From the NCBI GenBank assembly GCA_035294245.1, contig DATGLG010000017.1:65998-129997 (forward strand): a stretch of 64,000 nucleotides of DNA. The letters are read 5' to 3'. The notes under the pieces are model-generated. The model made no database searches and had not been told where the DNA came from. It was given only the letters and a program-made list of their open reading frames with translations. A program made the position numbers and the translations under genes. Positions 17,805-26,319 of this stretch are shown here, piece after piece (position 1 is the first letter of the stretch; each line of letters starts with the position of its first letter). Origin of the DNA: DATGLG01 sp035294245 (GTDB lineage Bacteria > Pseudomonadota > Alphaproteobacteria > JACZXZ01).

Positions 17805-18090
17805 TCGACGCCTGATCGCTTGAATCTCGGGCCGTGCGCATCGCTTCCCGGGGCGCACGGCCCCCTTTCTCCCGAAACGAATCCACGGAGGCTTGCAAGG
17901 GCGGTGGCTCCTGCGGGCCGGGGGGCACGGGGGTGGGCCGCGGCGGCTCCTTGACCGGCGGCGGCGCGTCGGGATCCGGAGGCGGCGGCGGATTGCCCGG
18001 CGGCTTCGGCTTTCCCGGCTGCTGCGCGCGAAGACCTTTCAAGTGATGCAGGGTGACACGGCGGAATTCGCTCAAACCGGCATTGGTCAT
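17749..18090 (-). CDS. Small proline-rich protein, function unknown
   Basis: 113 residues from the ATG at 18090. The start has a perfect AGGAGG seven bases upstream, the main reason to believe the gene. After an N-terminal segment MTNAGLSEFRRVTLHHLKGL comes a run of about 45 residues that is half proline (PPGNPPPPPDPDAPPPV and similar), then a basic, disordered tail. Its 3' end overlaps the convergent membrane-protein gene by 56 bases. No signal peptide or membrane segment. The proline run may form a polyproline helix or bind SH3-like partners. Confidence 0.6.
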   Translation of the reverse strand: MTNAGLSEFRRVTLHHLKGLRAQQPGKPKPPGNPPPPPDPDAPPPVKEPPRPTPVPPGPQEPPPLQASVDSFREKGGRAPREAMRTARDSSDQASIRRDERPRRRQLGGSAPR

Positions 18091-18167
18091 GGGCGAGCCT
18101 CCTGAAATTGTGACAGCATCGACCCGGTCGTACTTGGACCGACTCAGGAGAATCGGCCAAAACAGCC

Positions 18168-18276
18168 GCAAGGAAATGGATGGTGCTAAATCGGCTTCGC
18201 TCCGCCGACGAGCCCGCCTGGGCGCAACGCGCCCGCGCGGGCAAGGAAATGGATGCTGCTAAATCGGCTTCGCTCC
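18168..18276. repeat. Direct repeat, two 36-base copies 73 bases apart
   Basis: Copies at 18168-18203 and 18241-18276 begin GCAAGGAAATGGATG and end CGGCTTCGCTCC, differing at one base only (position 16). The right copy includes the last codons and stop of the PAS_5 gene read on the minus strand; the left copy lies just after the gene. It looks like a local duplication of the gene's 3' end. Confidence 0.85.
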
Positions 18277-18834
18277 AGCCGCGGCAGCAGCGACCTCCTC
18301 CGGCGATAAGACTTGGACTACGCGCGGCTCGAGACCCGTCGGGCTACGGATGTCGATGGTTTGGCGCAACGGGGAATCGGAGATGAAGCTGAAGGCCGTG
18401 AGGATCATGCTGACATCCGTGCCATTCTCGGAGAGCGGCATCATGACACGGTGAGCGCTGATCGAAGGCTCGCGGCCGAAGGGATGCTTTCCCTTCGTGC
18501 TGTACTCGCTGCGCGCAAAGAGCGGTCGCTTCTCGGTAACGACCGTACGGCAAAGGCTCTCGACGAAGGCCCGTCGATCTCCGGAAAGGAGCTCATCGAC
18601 ATAGAGACCCGTGTAATCGAGCCCATAGGCCTCGACCACAGCTGTCCCGACGAGGCGATAGCGGAAGCGCCTGCCCTCCTCGCCGACCTCGGCGAGGCTG
18701 AGATAGGGCAGGAGCTTGGGAATCTCCATTGGGTCGATATCATCGCGCCGCGGCATGGCCCGGCCGGCGCGCTTACTCTCCCAATATCTCAGCATCCCCG
18801 CCAGCACGGGATCGTCCCGATATGCCAAGCTCAT
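18259..18834 (-). CDS. PAS_5-domain protein
   Basis: 191 residues from the ATG at 18834, preceded by a purine-rich GGGGGGAAAGAGG. The body fits the PAS_5 family common in Alphaproteobacteria, with RYWESKR near the start, FRYRLVGTAVVEAYGLDYTG in the centre and the closing RVMMPLSENGTDVSMIL. No kinase, cyclase or DNA-binding domain is attached, so it may be a stand-alone sensor or adaptor. A paralogue lies at 37281-37820. The extreme 3' end is within a direct repeat. Confidence 0.85.
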   Translation of the reverse strand: MSLAYRDDPVLAGMLRYWESKRAGRAMPRRDDIDPMEIPKLLPYLSLAEVGEEGRRFRYRLVGTAVVEAYGLDYTGLYVDELLSGDRRAFVESLCRTVVTEKRPLFARSEYSTKGKHPFGREPSISAHRVMMPLSENGTDVSMILTAFSFISDSPLRQTIDIRSPTGLEPRVVQVLSPEEVAAAAAGAKPI

Positions 18835-18998
18835 CCTCTTTCCCCCCGGCAACCCAGCGTTTATAGGCCAAAACGAGGGCGATTTGCCAACCGGACGTTG
18901 CGCCGGCGGGAGGTCTTGCGCCTCTGGGTGTTTTCCGCGCCCTGAGTCAGGGTTTCGGCGGATGTTTCCTGCCACCCCAGGCTGCTACCTTGCAAGCA

Positions 18999-19069
18999 TC
19001 AGAACGGGTGGCCGTTCTGACCCCTCATAACGCGCCTGGCCCCGCCGCCGTTGCGGCGGGGTCATTTTT
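18999..19069 (+). ncRNA. Candidate small RNA with two hairpins and T-tract terminator
   Basis: Two perfect stems follow one another in the gap upstream of the divergent PAS_5 gene. The first is TCAGAACGG / CCGTTCTGA with a GTGG loop (18999-19020). The second is the terminator at 19040-19069. The 18-base linker contains CCCCTCATAACG. The 5' end is unknown; transcription would begin somewhere upstream of 18999 on the plus strand. No coding frame spans the region. Confidence 0.45.
19040..19069 (+). terminator. Rho-independent terminator
   Basis: A 9-base perfect GC stem (CCCCGCCGC with GCGGCGGGG) with a 4-base loop CGTT is followed by TCATTTTT. No protein gene ends just upstream on this strand, which is why a small RNA is proposed. 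Confidence 0.8.
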
Positions 19070-19146
19070 GAAAGCTGGCCCGCAAAAAATTTGGCCCGGC
19101 ATCGTAAGGAATTTGAAAGGGTAGCCGGGTTGCGTTATCTTCCATT

Positions 19147-19326
19147 ATGCCTTCCCGAAGTCTTAGCCAGCGCCTCCAGGATAAGCTCCGCAGGGACGAG
19201 GAATCTGTCGCACGCATGGCGAAGGTGGTTGAAGAGACCAAGCGCGAGCTTATGCGGGCAAAGCAGCTGGAAGAGAAAATTCGACGCCAGCAGGCGGCCA
19301 GTCGTAAGGCGGCCCGCCCGGATTGA
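19147..19326 (+). CDS. Small charged coiled-coil protein, function unknown
   Basis: 59 residues beginning MPSRSLSQRLQDKLRRDEES. The composition is strongly helical and charged, with heptad-like spacing in the middle (MAKVVEETKRELMRAKQLEE), pointing to a short coiled coil. No Shine-Dalgarno is obvious. It lies between two strong plus-strand terminators, so it may belong to its own short transcript ending at 19511. Support is frame composition only. Confidence 0.5.
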   Translation: MPSRSLSQRLQDKLRRDEESVARMAKVVEETKRELMRAKQLEEKIRRQQAASRKAARPD

Positions 19327-19477
19327 AACATCAAGGTCGCCCCCAGCACGACCACGCCCGAATATTGGCCCAATAAGATCGCGAAAGCCGACTCTTGTGA
19401 TCTCCTGGTGAAACCCGGAATAGGGCCTTTCGCGCCGGGTCTATCGCTTCGGCAACGCTGCCCACCCTCCTCGACTT

Positions 19478-19511
19478 CACGCCTGCCGGACGCACCGGCA
19501 GGCGTGTTTTT
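19478..19511 (+). terminator. Strong rho-independent terminator
   Basis: Perfect 12-base stem (CACGCCTGCCGG with CCGGCAGGCGTG), 5-base loop ACGCA, then five T. It ends the transcript of the 59-residue protein gene or of a small RNA from the 150 bases before it, which contain a CCCTCCTCG stretch able to pair with Shine-Dalgarno sequences and a smaller ACCCGG/CCGGGT stem. Confidence 0.9.
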
Positions 19512-19531
19512 CCCGGGCTGCCGGAGCGAGA

Positions 19532-19705
19532 ATGAGACGCGCTGAAGAATGGCGAGAGGACGCTGCGACGTTGCGCAGGCTGGCGGAGACCGCGAGCGAT
19601 GCCGGGATCCGCGGCATGCTGATCGAGCTTGCGCGGCGCTACGAGCATCTGGCGGAGCGCGTCGCGGACAGGAAGGGCGCCGGAGCCTCGCACCCTCCGA
19701 CTTGA
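19532..19705 (+). CDS. Small helical protein, function unknown
   Basis: 57 residues beginning MRRAEEWREDAATLRRLAET. GGAG lies at 19523-19526, five bases before the ATG. The pattern of Arg/Leu/Ala helices with LARRYEHLAERVADR resembles a class of short alphaproteobacterial proteins of about 60 residues that lack known function. It starts directly after the terminator at 19511 and precedes the Rieske oxygenase gene by 65 bases. Confidence 0.6.
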   Translation: MRRAEEWREDAATLRRLAETASDAGIRGMLIELARRYEHLAERVADRKGAGASHPPT

Positions 19706-19770
19706 TCCATCGTCCGGCGCTTCCTACGATGCGCCCCGCGATCAAGCGGCCGCGACGAGGAAGAGACCCG

Positions 19771-20919
19771 ATGATGGATGGGACGAAGCGTCAAGCCGAC
19801 AGCAAGCTGCCTCGTGAAGCGCCGGCAGCTGTCGAAGGGGGGGCACGCGCGCTGCCCGGCTGGTGCTATCGCTCGGAGCGCTTCTTTGCGGCGGAGATGC
19901 GCCACATTCATCATCGCAACTGGTTCTTCGTCGGTCGCGTCGAGGAGCTGAAATCCCCCGGCGACTACCGTGCAATCGAGACCGTCGGTGGTCCCGTGAT
20001 CCTGCTGCGCGACCGGGAGGGGCAGTTGCGCGCTTTCGCCAATTGCTGCCGGCACCGCGGCTCCCTCCTTCTCGCCGGCCGCGGCAATGTCCGAGCCATC
20101 ACCTGTCCCTATCATGCCTGGAGTTATCGCCTCGACGGGACCCTTCTCGGCGCTCCGGCCATGGAGCGGACGGCGGATTTCGACAGGAATGCCCATGGTC
20201 TCATCCCCGTGCGATTGGAGACATGGCAAGGCTTCGTCTTCCTCAATTTCGACAATATGGCGCCGCCTCTCGCCGAGCATCTCGGCGATCTTCCGGCCAA
20301 GCTTGGCGGCTATCGCTTCGAGGAGATGGTCTGCACTTGGCGCGCCGAGATCGAATGCCGGTGCAATTGGAAGATGCTCGTCGAAAATGCCCTCGAAGCC
20401 TATCACACCGGCCTGGTGCATGCCGCGACCGTGGGTGCGCAGCGGGAGGCGTTCATTCCCACCCGTGGCGCTTGGGTCTGTCTTCAGGTGCTGAGCGGCA
20501 CCAGCGTCGCGGTGCTCGGTCGGGCTCCCCCCTTCCCGCCAATCGACGGGCTGAGCGAGGAGGCGAAGCAAGGCACCTATTTCACCATGGTCCTTCCCAC
20601 GACGCAGTTCGCCTGCGCACAGGATTCGATGTGGTGGCTCGCCATGCGGCCGGTCGCGCCCGACCGCACGGTCCTTTCCCTCGGCGGCTGCTTTCCCCGC
20701 AGCACGGCGGCCCGCGCCGATTTCGAAGAGGGCGCCGCCGCCTATTACGAGCGCTGGCGCCGTGTCGCGGAGGAGGATGTGGGCATACTCGAGACGCAGC
20801 AGAAGGGATTGGCCTCGATCCTCTTCACCCCCGGCCGCCTCTCCTGGCGCGACGCGCTCGTCAAGGCCGTCGACGACTGGGTGCTGGCGCAGCTTCCGGA
20901 ATCGGAGCGGCGGGAATAG
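19771..20919 (+). CDS. Rieske non-haem iron oxygenase, alpha subunit
   Basis: 382 residues from the ATG at 19771, preceded by GAGGAAGAGA. Rieske [2Fe-2S] ligands are Cys93-His95 (CRHRGS) and Cys112-His115 (CPYHAW). The mononuclear iron motif is ENALEAYHTGLVH with His212 and His217. The C-terminal catalytic domain carries the EEDVGILETQQKG helix common to these enzymes. Likely substrates are aromatic or quaternary ammonium compounds; the ferredoxin/reductase partner is not in the window. Confidence 0.92.
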   Translation: MMDGTKRQADSKLPREAPAAVEGGARALPGWCYRSERFFAAEMRHIHHRNWFFVGRVEELKSPGDYRAIETVGGPVILLRDREGQLRAFANCCRHRGSLLLAGRGNVRAITCPYHAWSYRLDGTLLGAPAMERTADFDRNAHGLIPVRLETWQGFVFLNFDNMAPPLAEHLGDLPAKLGGYRFEEMVCTWRAEIECRCNWKMLVENALEAYHTGLVHAATVGAQREAFIPTRGAWVCLQVLSGTSVAVLGRAPPFPPIDGLSEEAKQGTYFTMVLPTTQFACAQDSMWWLAMRPVAPDRTVLSLGGCFPRSTAARADFEEGAAAYYERWRRVAEEDVGILETQQKGLASILFTPGRLSWRDALVKAVDDWVLAQLPESERRE

Positions 20920-21123
20920 TTGCGCGCCCCCTGCGGCGCCGGATTGTCATTCGGCCAGCCCGGCCGCGACTACCCGCCGGGCGGTGCAGTCAATTCCTGC
21001 AGGCGCGGCGCAACGCGATCACGCGCGCCGACCCTCATCGCTCGTCCAAAGTGGCGCAGGGCTTTGCCTTTTCGATGGTGCCGCTTAATCTATCGCGTGA
21101 TCGGAGCACCGAGGGGAGGCACC

Positions 21124-22119
21124 ATGGTCGCGCGTCGAGGACTCGAGCATCGCAAACTCGCGTCGGGACTTGAGGTCTCGGCGATCGGGCTCGGCTGCAT
21201 GTCGTTCTCGGGCGCCTATGGACCGAGCGACGACGCGGCGGCCATTGCGCTGATCCACCACGCGATCGACAAGGGCGTCGATTTCTTCGACAGCTCTGAC
21301 ATGTATGGCTGGGGCCACAACGAAGAGTTGCTTGGCCGCGCGCTCAGGGGGCGCCGCGACCAGGTCATCCTCGCCACGAAGTTCGGCCAGATCCAGCAGC
21401 CGGGCAGGCCGAATGGCGTCGACGGAAGCCCCGGATATGTCGCCAAAGCCTGCGATGCCAGCCTGAAGCGCCTCGGCGTCGAGACCATCGACCTCTATTA
21501 CCAGCACCGCGTCGACCCGAAAGTGCCGATCGAGGATACTGTGGGGGCAATGGCCCGGCTCGTCGAGGCGGGGAAGGTCCGGCATCTCGGACTCTGCGAG
21601 GCGCGGCCGGAGACGATTCGCCGCGCGCACAAGGTGCATCCGATCGCCGCCGTGCAGACCGAATATTCGCTGCTCTATCGCGTCGAGGCCGAAGAGACGA
21701 TCAAGACGACCCGCCCTTTCGGCATCGCCTTCGTCGCTTATTCGCCGCTCGGCCGCGGCTTCCTCACCGGCCGCATCCGCACCGCGGAGGAACTCAAAGA
21801 CGACCGGCGCGGCCAGCATCCGCGCTTCCAGCCCCAGAACTTCGACCACAATCGCGCGCTGGTCGAACGCGTGGAGGCCATCGCGGAGGAGAAGGGCTGC
21901 ACACCCGCTCAGCTTGCCTTGGCCTGGCTCTTGGCCCAGGGCCCCGAGATCGTGCCGATTCCCGGCACGCGGCGCCGCGACCGCTTCGACGAGAATCTCG
22001 GCGCGCTTTCGGTGCAATTGACGCCCGACGACGTGCTCCGCATCGCCGCGGCGATCCCGGTCGGAGCTGCCGCCGGAACTCGCTATCCGGAGGCCGGGAT
22101 GCGAGGCGTCTATATCTAG
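21124..22119 (+). CDS. Aldo/keto reductase
   Basis: 331 residues from the ATG at 21124 with GGGGAGG just upstream. The catalytic tetrad is visible: Asp and Tyr in DSSDMYGWGHNE, Lys in ILATKFG and His in LYYQHRVD. The IGLGCMSFSGAYG N-terminus and PIPGTRRRDRFDEN C-terminus put it in the AKR13/YakC-like group. NADPH-dependent carbonyl reduction in the cytoplasm; substrate unknown. About 200 bases separate it from the oxygenase. Confidence 0.92.
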   Translation: MVARRGLEHRKLASGLEVSAIGLGCMSFSGAYGPSDDAAAIALIHHAIDKGVDFFDSSDMYGWGHNEELLGRALRGRRDQVILATKFGQIQQPGRPNGVDGSPGYVAKACDASLKRLGVETIDLYYQHRVDPKVPIEDTVGAMARLVEAGKVRHLGLCEARPETIRRAHKVHPIAAVQTEYSLLYRVEAEETIKTTRPFGIAFVAYSPLGRGFLTGRIRTAEELKDDRRGQHPRFQPQNFDHNRALVERVEAIAEEKGCTPAQLALAWLLAQGPEIVPIPGTRRRDRFDENLGALSVQLTPDDVLRIAAAIPVGAAAGTRYPEAGMRGVYI

Positions 22120-22275
22120 CAGGGTCACCGTGACGAGGCGAAGGCAGCCTTGCATCTTCCGGGTCCCTGCCCTGCATCCGCCCGCGGTTTTCGCGGCACC
22201 TGGCACATGCTACGGTAGGGTCGCGACGTAGACAGGCCAAATTAAGGCCCCGCATCGTCTTCCCGGCCGACTGCC

Positions 22276-23781
22276 TTGCCCCTTCTGCCACCCGGCTTAC
22301 GACGCCGCCTCTCGCTCACCCGACCGATGACGGTCGCGCTGATCGTTGCCTGCGCTCTCTTCATGGAGAACCTCGACGGCACGATCATCACCACGGCGCT
22401 GCCGGCGATGGCGGAGTCGTTCAAGACCACGCCCATCCATCTCAGCCTCGGCATCACGGCCTATATCTTTAGCCTCGCGGTCTTCATTCCGATTAGCGGC
22501 TGGGTCGCCGACCGCTATGGCTCGCGAACAGTCTTCCGCGCCGCCATTGCCGTCTTCACGCTGGGGTCCGCTCTCTGCGGGCTTTGCAACAACGTGCCCG
22601 AATTTGCCGCGGCGCGCGTGCTGCAAGGCATCGGCGGCGCCATGATGGTTCCGGTCGGACGGCTCGTGATGCTGCGCAGCGTGGCGAAATCTGAGCTCGT
22701 CCGCGCCATGGCCTATCTCACGGTGCCGGCCCTGATCGGCCCCGTGCTCGGGCCGCCGGTCGGCGGCTTCATCACCACCTATTTCTCGTGGCGCTGGATT
22801 TTCTTCCTCAACCTGCCATTCGGAATCCTTGGCATCGTTCTCGTCACCCGGCTCATCGACAATTACCGTGAGCCGGATTCCTGGCCGCTCGACTGGCTCG
22901 GCTTCATTCTTACGAGCATCGCTCTGACCTGCCTCATGTACGATTCGGATCTCGTCGGCAATCCGGCATCGAGTAGTACGGTCATTTTGCTCGTCCTCGC
23001 GACGAGCCTCGGCATCGGCGCCCTCGCCGTCATGCATGCGCGGCGCCAGGCGCACCCCATCATCGATCTCTCGCTCCTCCGCATCCCGACCTTCGTCATG
23101 ACGGTTTCGGGCGGCTCGATCTTCCGCATCTGCGCAGGGGCCGTGCCTTATTTGCTGCCGCTCCTGCTGCAGCTCGGCTTCGGCATGACCGCCTTCGCCT
23201 CGGGGCTCCTCACTTTCGCGGGCGCGGTCGGCTCCTTTACCATGAAGATCGCGACGCGGCCGATTCTCAAGCGCTACGGCTTCCGCCGGGTGCTCATCGG
23301 AAACGGCGTCCTCAGCGCCGGCTCGATCCTGGTCTGCGCGCTCTTCAGCGTATCGACGCCCGGCTTGGTGATCTTCGCGCTGCTGTTGCTCGGAGGCTTC
23401 TTCCGCTCGTTGCAATATACGAGCCTCAACACCCTCGCCTTCGCTGATATCGTCCCGCAGAAGATGAGCGGCGCCACCAGCGTGTCCAGCATGATGCAGC
23501 AGCTCTCGAACGGCTTGGGCGTTGCCCTCGGCGCCATTCTTCTCCATGTCCTCCTGGTGCTGCGCGGGGCCGAAGGCGAGGCGCTCTCCGCCGCCGATCT
23601 GCGTTTTGCTTTCCTGATCGTCGGCCTCCTCTCCCTGACCTCGCTCCTTTTCTTCCGGCGCTTGGCCGCAGATGCGGGGGCCGAGGTCAGCGGCCACCGG
23701 CAGACCGCGACAGCCCCCGATGCCGAGGCGGCCGCGCCGGAAAGCAGCGCTCGGGAGCGTCTCCCGCAGCCCGGCGAGTGA
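22276..23781 (+). CDS. MFS exporter, DHA2 (EmrB/QacA-like) family
   Basis: About 501 residues with 14 predicted membrane segments. Family motifs include MENLDGTIITTALPAMA in helix 1, GWVADRYGSRTVF in the first cytoplasmic loop and GPVLGPPVGGFI in helix 5 (motif C of exporters). The start is uncertain: TTG at 22276 gives a short N-terminal tail, ATG at 22327 starts right at the first helix; neither has a good Shine-Dalgarno. No EmrA-type partner is adjacent. Probably exports drugs or metabolites. Confidence 0.88.
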   Translation: MPLLPPGLRRRLSLTRPMTVALIVACALFMENLDGTIITTALPAMAESFKTTPIHLSLGITAYIFSLAVFIPISGWVADRYGSRTVFRAAIAVFTLGSALCGLCNNVPEFAAARVLQGIGGAMMVPVGRLVMLRSVAKSELVRAMAYLTVPALIGPVLGPPVGGFITTYFSWRWIFFLNLPFGILGIVLVTRLIDNYREPDSWPLDWLGFILTSIALTCLMYDSDLVGNPASSSTVILLVLATSLGIGALAVMHARRQAHPIIDLSLLRIPTFVMTVSGGSIFRICAGAVPYLLPLLLQLGFGMTAFASGLLTFAGAVGSFTMKIATRPILKRYGFRRVLIGNGVLSAGSILVCALFSVSTPGLVIFALLLLGGFFRSLQYTSLNTLAFADIVPQKMSGATSVSSMMQQLSNGLGVALGAILLHVLLVLRGAEGEALSAADLRFAFLIVGLLSLTSLLFFRRLAADAGAEVSGHRQTATAPDAEAAAPESSARERLPQPGE

Positions 23782-23872
23782 CGCTTCGGCCCCCTCCCCG
23801 GTCCAGGGGCTTGATGAGGGGTGTTGCTTTGACGCAGAGTGGGCGACAGCCAAAGGGGAGAAGAGTCGCGCC

Positions 23873-24880
23873 ATGGGCTCAGCATCATCGAGTCTTGCCG
23901 CCGACGCGGCCTTGCCAGAAGCGCCCCAGGCACCGGCGCCGCGCCGTTTGTCGCTCGCCGTGCTCGTTCCCTGCTTCAATGAGGAGGCGACGGTTGCGCA
24001 GGTGGTGGAGGAGTTCCGCGCCGCCCTGCCGGATGCGACCGTCTATGTCTACGACAACGCCTCGAGCGATCGTACTGCAGATCGGGCGCGCGCAGCCGGC
24101 GCCGTGGTGCGTCGCGAGGAGATGCCGGGCAAGGGCAACGTCGTGCGGCGCATGTTTGCCGACATCGATGCCGATGTTTATCTTCTCGTCGACGGTGATG
24201 CGACCTATGACGCGGCGCGCGCCCCGGATCTGGTAAAGCTGCTGCTGAGCGGCCCCTACGATCTCGTCAACGGTGCGCGCGTGCCCGAATCCGCAGGCGT
24301 CTATCGCCAGGGGCACCGTGTTGGGAATCGGCTTCTTACCGGTCTCATCGGCTTCGTGTTCGGACAGCGCTTTGTCGACATCCTCTCCGGCTACAAGGCC
24401 TTCTCCCGCCGCTTCGTCAAGACTTTCCCGGCACTCGCCTCCGGGTTCGAGATTGAAACCGAGCTTACCGTGCATGCTCTCGATCTGCGCATGCCGGTCG
24501 CGGAAATACCGACGCCCTACCGAGAGCGGATTGCCGGCTCCATGAGCAAGCTCAGCACCTATCGGGACGGTCTGCGCATCCTCTGGATGATCGTGACCCT
24601 GGCGAAGGAGGAACGGCCATTGCCCTTCTTCGGCTGGATCTCGCTTGTGCTGGCGCTCATCTCGCTCGCGCTCGGAATCCCCGTCGTCGTCGAGTTCTTT
24701 CGCACCGGGCTGGTGCCTCGGCTACCGACGGCGGTGCTCTCGATGGGGATCATGGTCCTCTCGTTCCTCGGCTTGGCCTGCGGTCTCATTCTTGACACCG
24801 TGACGCGCGGCCGGCGCGAGCAGAAGCGGCTACGCTACCTCGCCTTTCCGTCCGTGCACGGGGACGGGGCGGGTTCGTGA
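23873..24880 (+). CDS. GT2 glycosyltransferase, dolichol-phosphate-mannose-synthase-like
   Basis: 335 residues from the ATG at 23873, preceded by GGGGAG. The GT-A fold begins with AVLVPCFNEEATVAQVV and has the DxD-type metal site in LLVDGDATYDAAR. Two C-terminal membrane segments (about 245-315) anchor it. Enzymes of this type transfer a sugar to polyprenyl phosphate as donor for membrane glycosyltransferases. The next gene overlaps by GTGA and encodes a polytopic membrane protein, the expected partner. Confidence 0.9.
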   Translation: MGSASSSLAADAALPEAPQAPAPRRLSLAVLVPCFNEEATVAQVVEEFRAALPDATVYVYDNASSDRTADRARAAGAVVRREEMPGKGNVVRRMFADIDADVYLLVDGDATYDAARAPDLVKLLLSGPYDLVNGARVPESAGVYRQGHRVGNRLLTGLIGFVFGQRFVDILSGYKAFSRRFVKTFPALASGFEIETELTVHALDLRMPVAEIPTPYRERIAGSMSKLSTYRDGLRILWMIVTLAKEERPLPFFGWISLVLALISLALGIPVVVEFFRTGLVPRLPTAVLSMGIMVLSFLGLACGLILDTVTRGRREQKRLRYLAFPSVHGDGAGS

Positions 24881-26283
24881 GCGCCGCCGCGCCGCGAGCT
24901 TGGCGCGACGGTCGGCCGCTCTTCGCTGTCATGCTTGCCGCCGCGCTTATTCTCCTGGCCGCGGGGCGATTGCGCCCGGATCTGACGCCCGATACACCGA
25001 GCTATCTCGTCGCCTGGTCCTGGCCGCAGATGCTGGGGCAACCGCGCAATCCGCTATTCAGCTGGATCCTCGATGTCGTCACCCTGGGGAGCGGCAACTA
25101 CGCGGCCGTGCCGGTGCTGCAAACCGGCCTCTTCTTCTTCGCGGCATTCCATCTCTTTCGAGCCTGTCGCCGTTACGGGCTCTCGCGGGCGGCGGCCCTG
25201 GCACTCACCTTGCCTCTGGTGCTCTCGAACCTCGTTATCCTGTGGAACAACGCCGTCCATCCCGAGCTGGCCGCCGCCGGATGCTTGTTGATTGCAATTG
25301 CCGAGCTCCCAGCCCGCGTCGCAAAGGAATGGAAGGCATGGCCCGTGGCGCGGTTCTCGCTCCTGCTCGGCGTCGCTTATATCCTTCGCCCCACTTATCT
25401 GCCTTTCATTTTCATCTGCCCGGGTCTTTTCCTGGTGCTGGCGCGGCTGCGCGGCATGCCTTGGCGCTGTGGCGCCGCCGGAGCCGTCCTCCTCGCCGGC
25501 GCGGCACCCTTCCTTCTCGTGTCAACATTGCGCTTCGCGGCGCTCGGCGACTTCAATATCGTGTCCTATGGTGGCTATCAGATGTCCGGCATGGCCGGAG
25601 AGATGCTCGATGCCGAGATCGTCGACCGTCTCCCCGCCGATCTCCAGCCCCTCGGCCGAGGCATTCTCGCCGGGCGGAATTCCCTCATTGCCGCGGGCGG
25701 GGCCTTGCCGACGCCACGCAACTCGTCGGGCCAGCGCTCTTACATGTCCGTTGCCCTCGGTTATTACGACCTGCTGGCGCGCAACTATGATTACATTCTC
25801 TATAACGTGATTGGGCGGCAGCGTGGCGCGAATGAGAGCTGGGTCGATTTCAACCGGCGGCTCCAGCGCTTCGCCGTCGCGACGGTGCTGGCCAGCCCGG
25901 CGCGCTATGGGGCTTGGCTGGTCGGCGCCATCACGCGGGCGGTGGGACGGATGACGGTGACGAATGCACCCTTCATGGCTGCCATACTGGGATTGCTTGT
26001 CGCCTATCCGCTTTGGCTACGCCGCCGTCTTATCGCTCGCGAGGAGGGGCGGACGGAGGCAGGGAACCATGCGGAGCCGCGGTTCCTTGATCTTCATGCC
26101 CTCATCTGGATCGTTGCCCTCTACACGCTGGGTGCCGGCGCCCTTCAGGTTCTGGTGACCTTTCCGGCCGCCCGCTATCTCGATGCAGCCGGATTGCTCC
26201 TACCGGCCCTCCCTGCCTATGCGCTGATTCGGCTGGCGATCGCCGGCGGCCATGGTGCCAGGGGCGAGCGGGGCGAAATTTAG
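24877..26283 (+). CDS. Polytopic membrane protein, possible polyprenyl-sugar-dependent glycosyltransferase
   Basis: 468 residues starting at GTG 24877, overlapping the previous stop by four bases. About ten hydrophobic segments; an early loop contains RPDLTPDTPSYLVAW, similar in placement to the acidic loop of GT-C enzymes (ArnT/PMT type). A large periplasmic region of about 110 residues lies in the middle. Coupling to a DPM-like synthase supports a GT-C role in cell-surface glycosylation; the acceptor is unknown. Confidence 0.7.
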   Translation: MSAAAPRAWRDGRPLFAVMLAAALILLAAGRLRPDLTPDTPSYLVAWSWPQMLGQPRNPLFSWILDVVTLGSGNYAAVPVLQTGLFFFAAFHLFRACRRYGLSRAAALALTLPLVLSNLVILWNNAVHPELAAAGCLLIAIAELPARVAKEWKAWPVARFSLLLGVAYILRPTYLPFIFICPGLFLVLARLRGMPWRCGAAGAVLLAGAAPFLLVSTLRFAALGDFNIVSYGGYQMSGMAGEMLDAEIVDRLPADLQPLGRGILAGRNSLIAAGGALPTPRNSSGQRSYMSVALGYYDLLARNYDYILYNVIGRQRGANESWVDFNRRLQRFAVATVLASPARYGAWLVGAITRAVGRMTVTNAPFMAAILGLLVAYPLWLRRRLIAREEGRTEAGNHAEPRFLDLHALIWIVALYTLGAGALQVLVTFPAARYLDAAGLLLPALPAYALIRLAIAGGHGARGERGEI

Positions 26284-26319
26284 GGAACGTTTCCGATTCT
26301 CGTGCATCCAATCGGCAGG

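Noticed and set aside
22297..23979. 560-codon minus-strand frame opposite the MFS gene
   Set aside because: Composition is Arg/Glu/Asp-rich without motifs, as expected for the complement of a high-GC membrane protein gene.
26284..26305. GGAAC element upstream of the ECF remnant as an auto-regulated ECF promoter
   Set aside because: The distance to the only CGT-like -10 is about 12 bases; 16-17 are expected.
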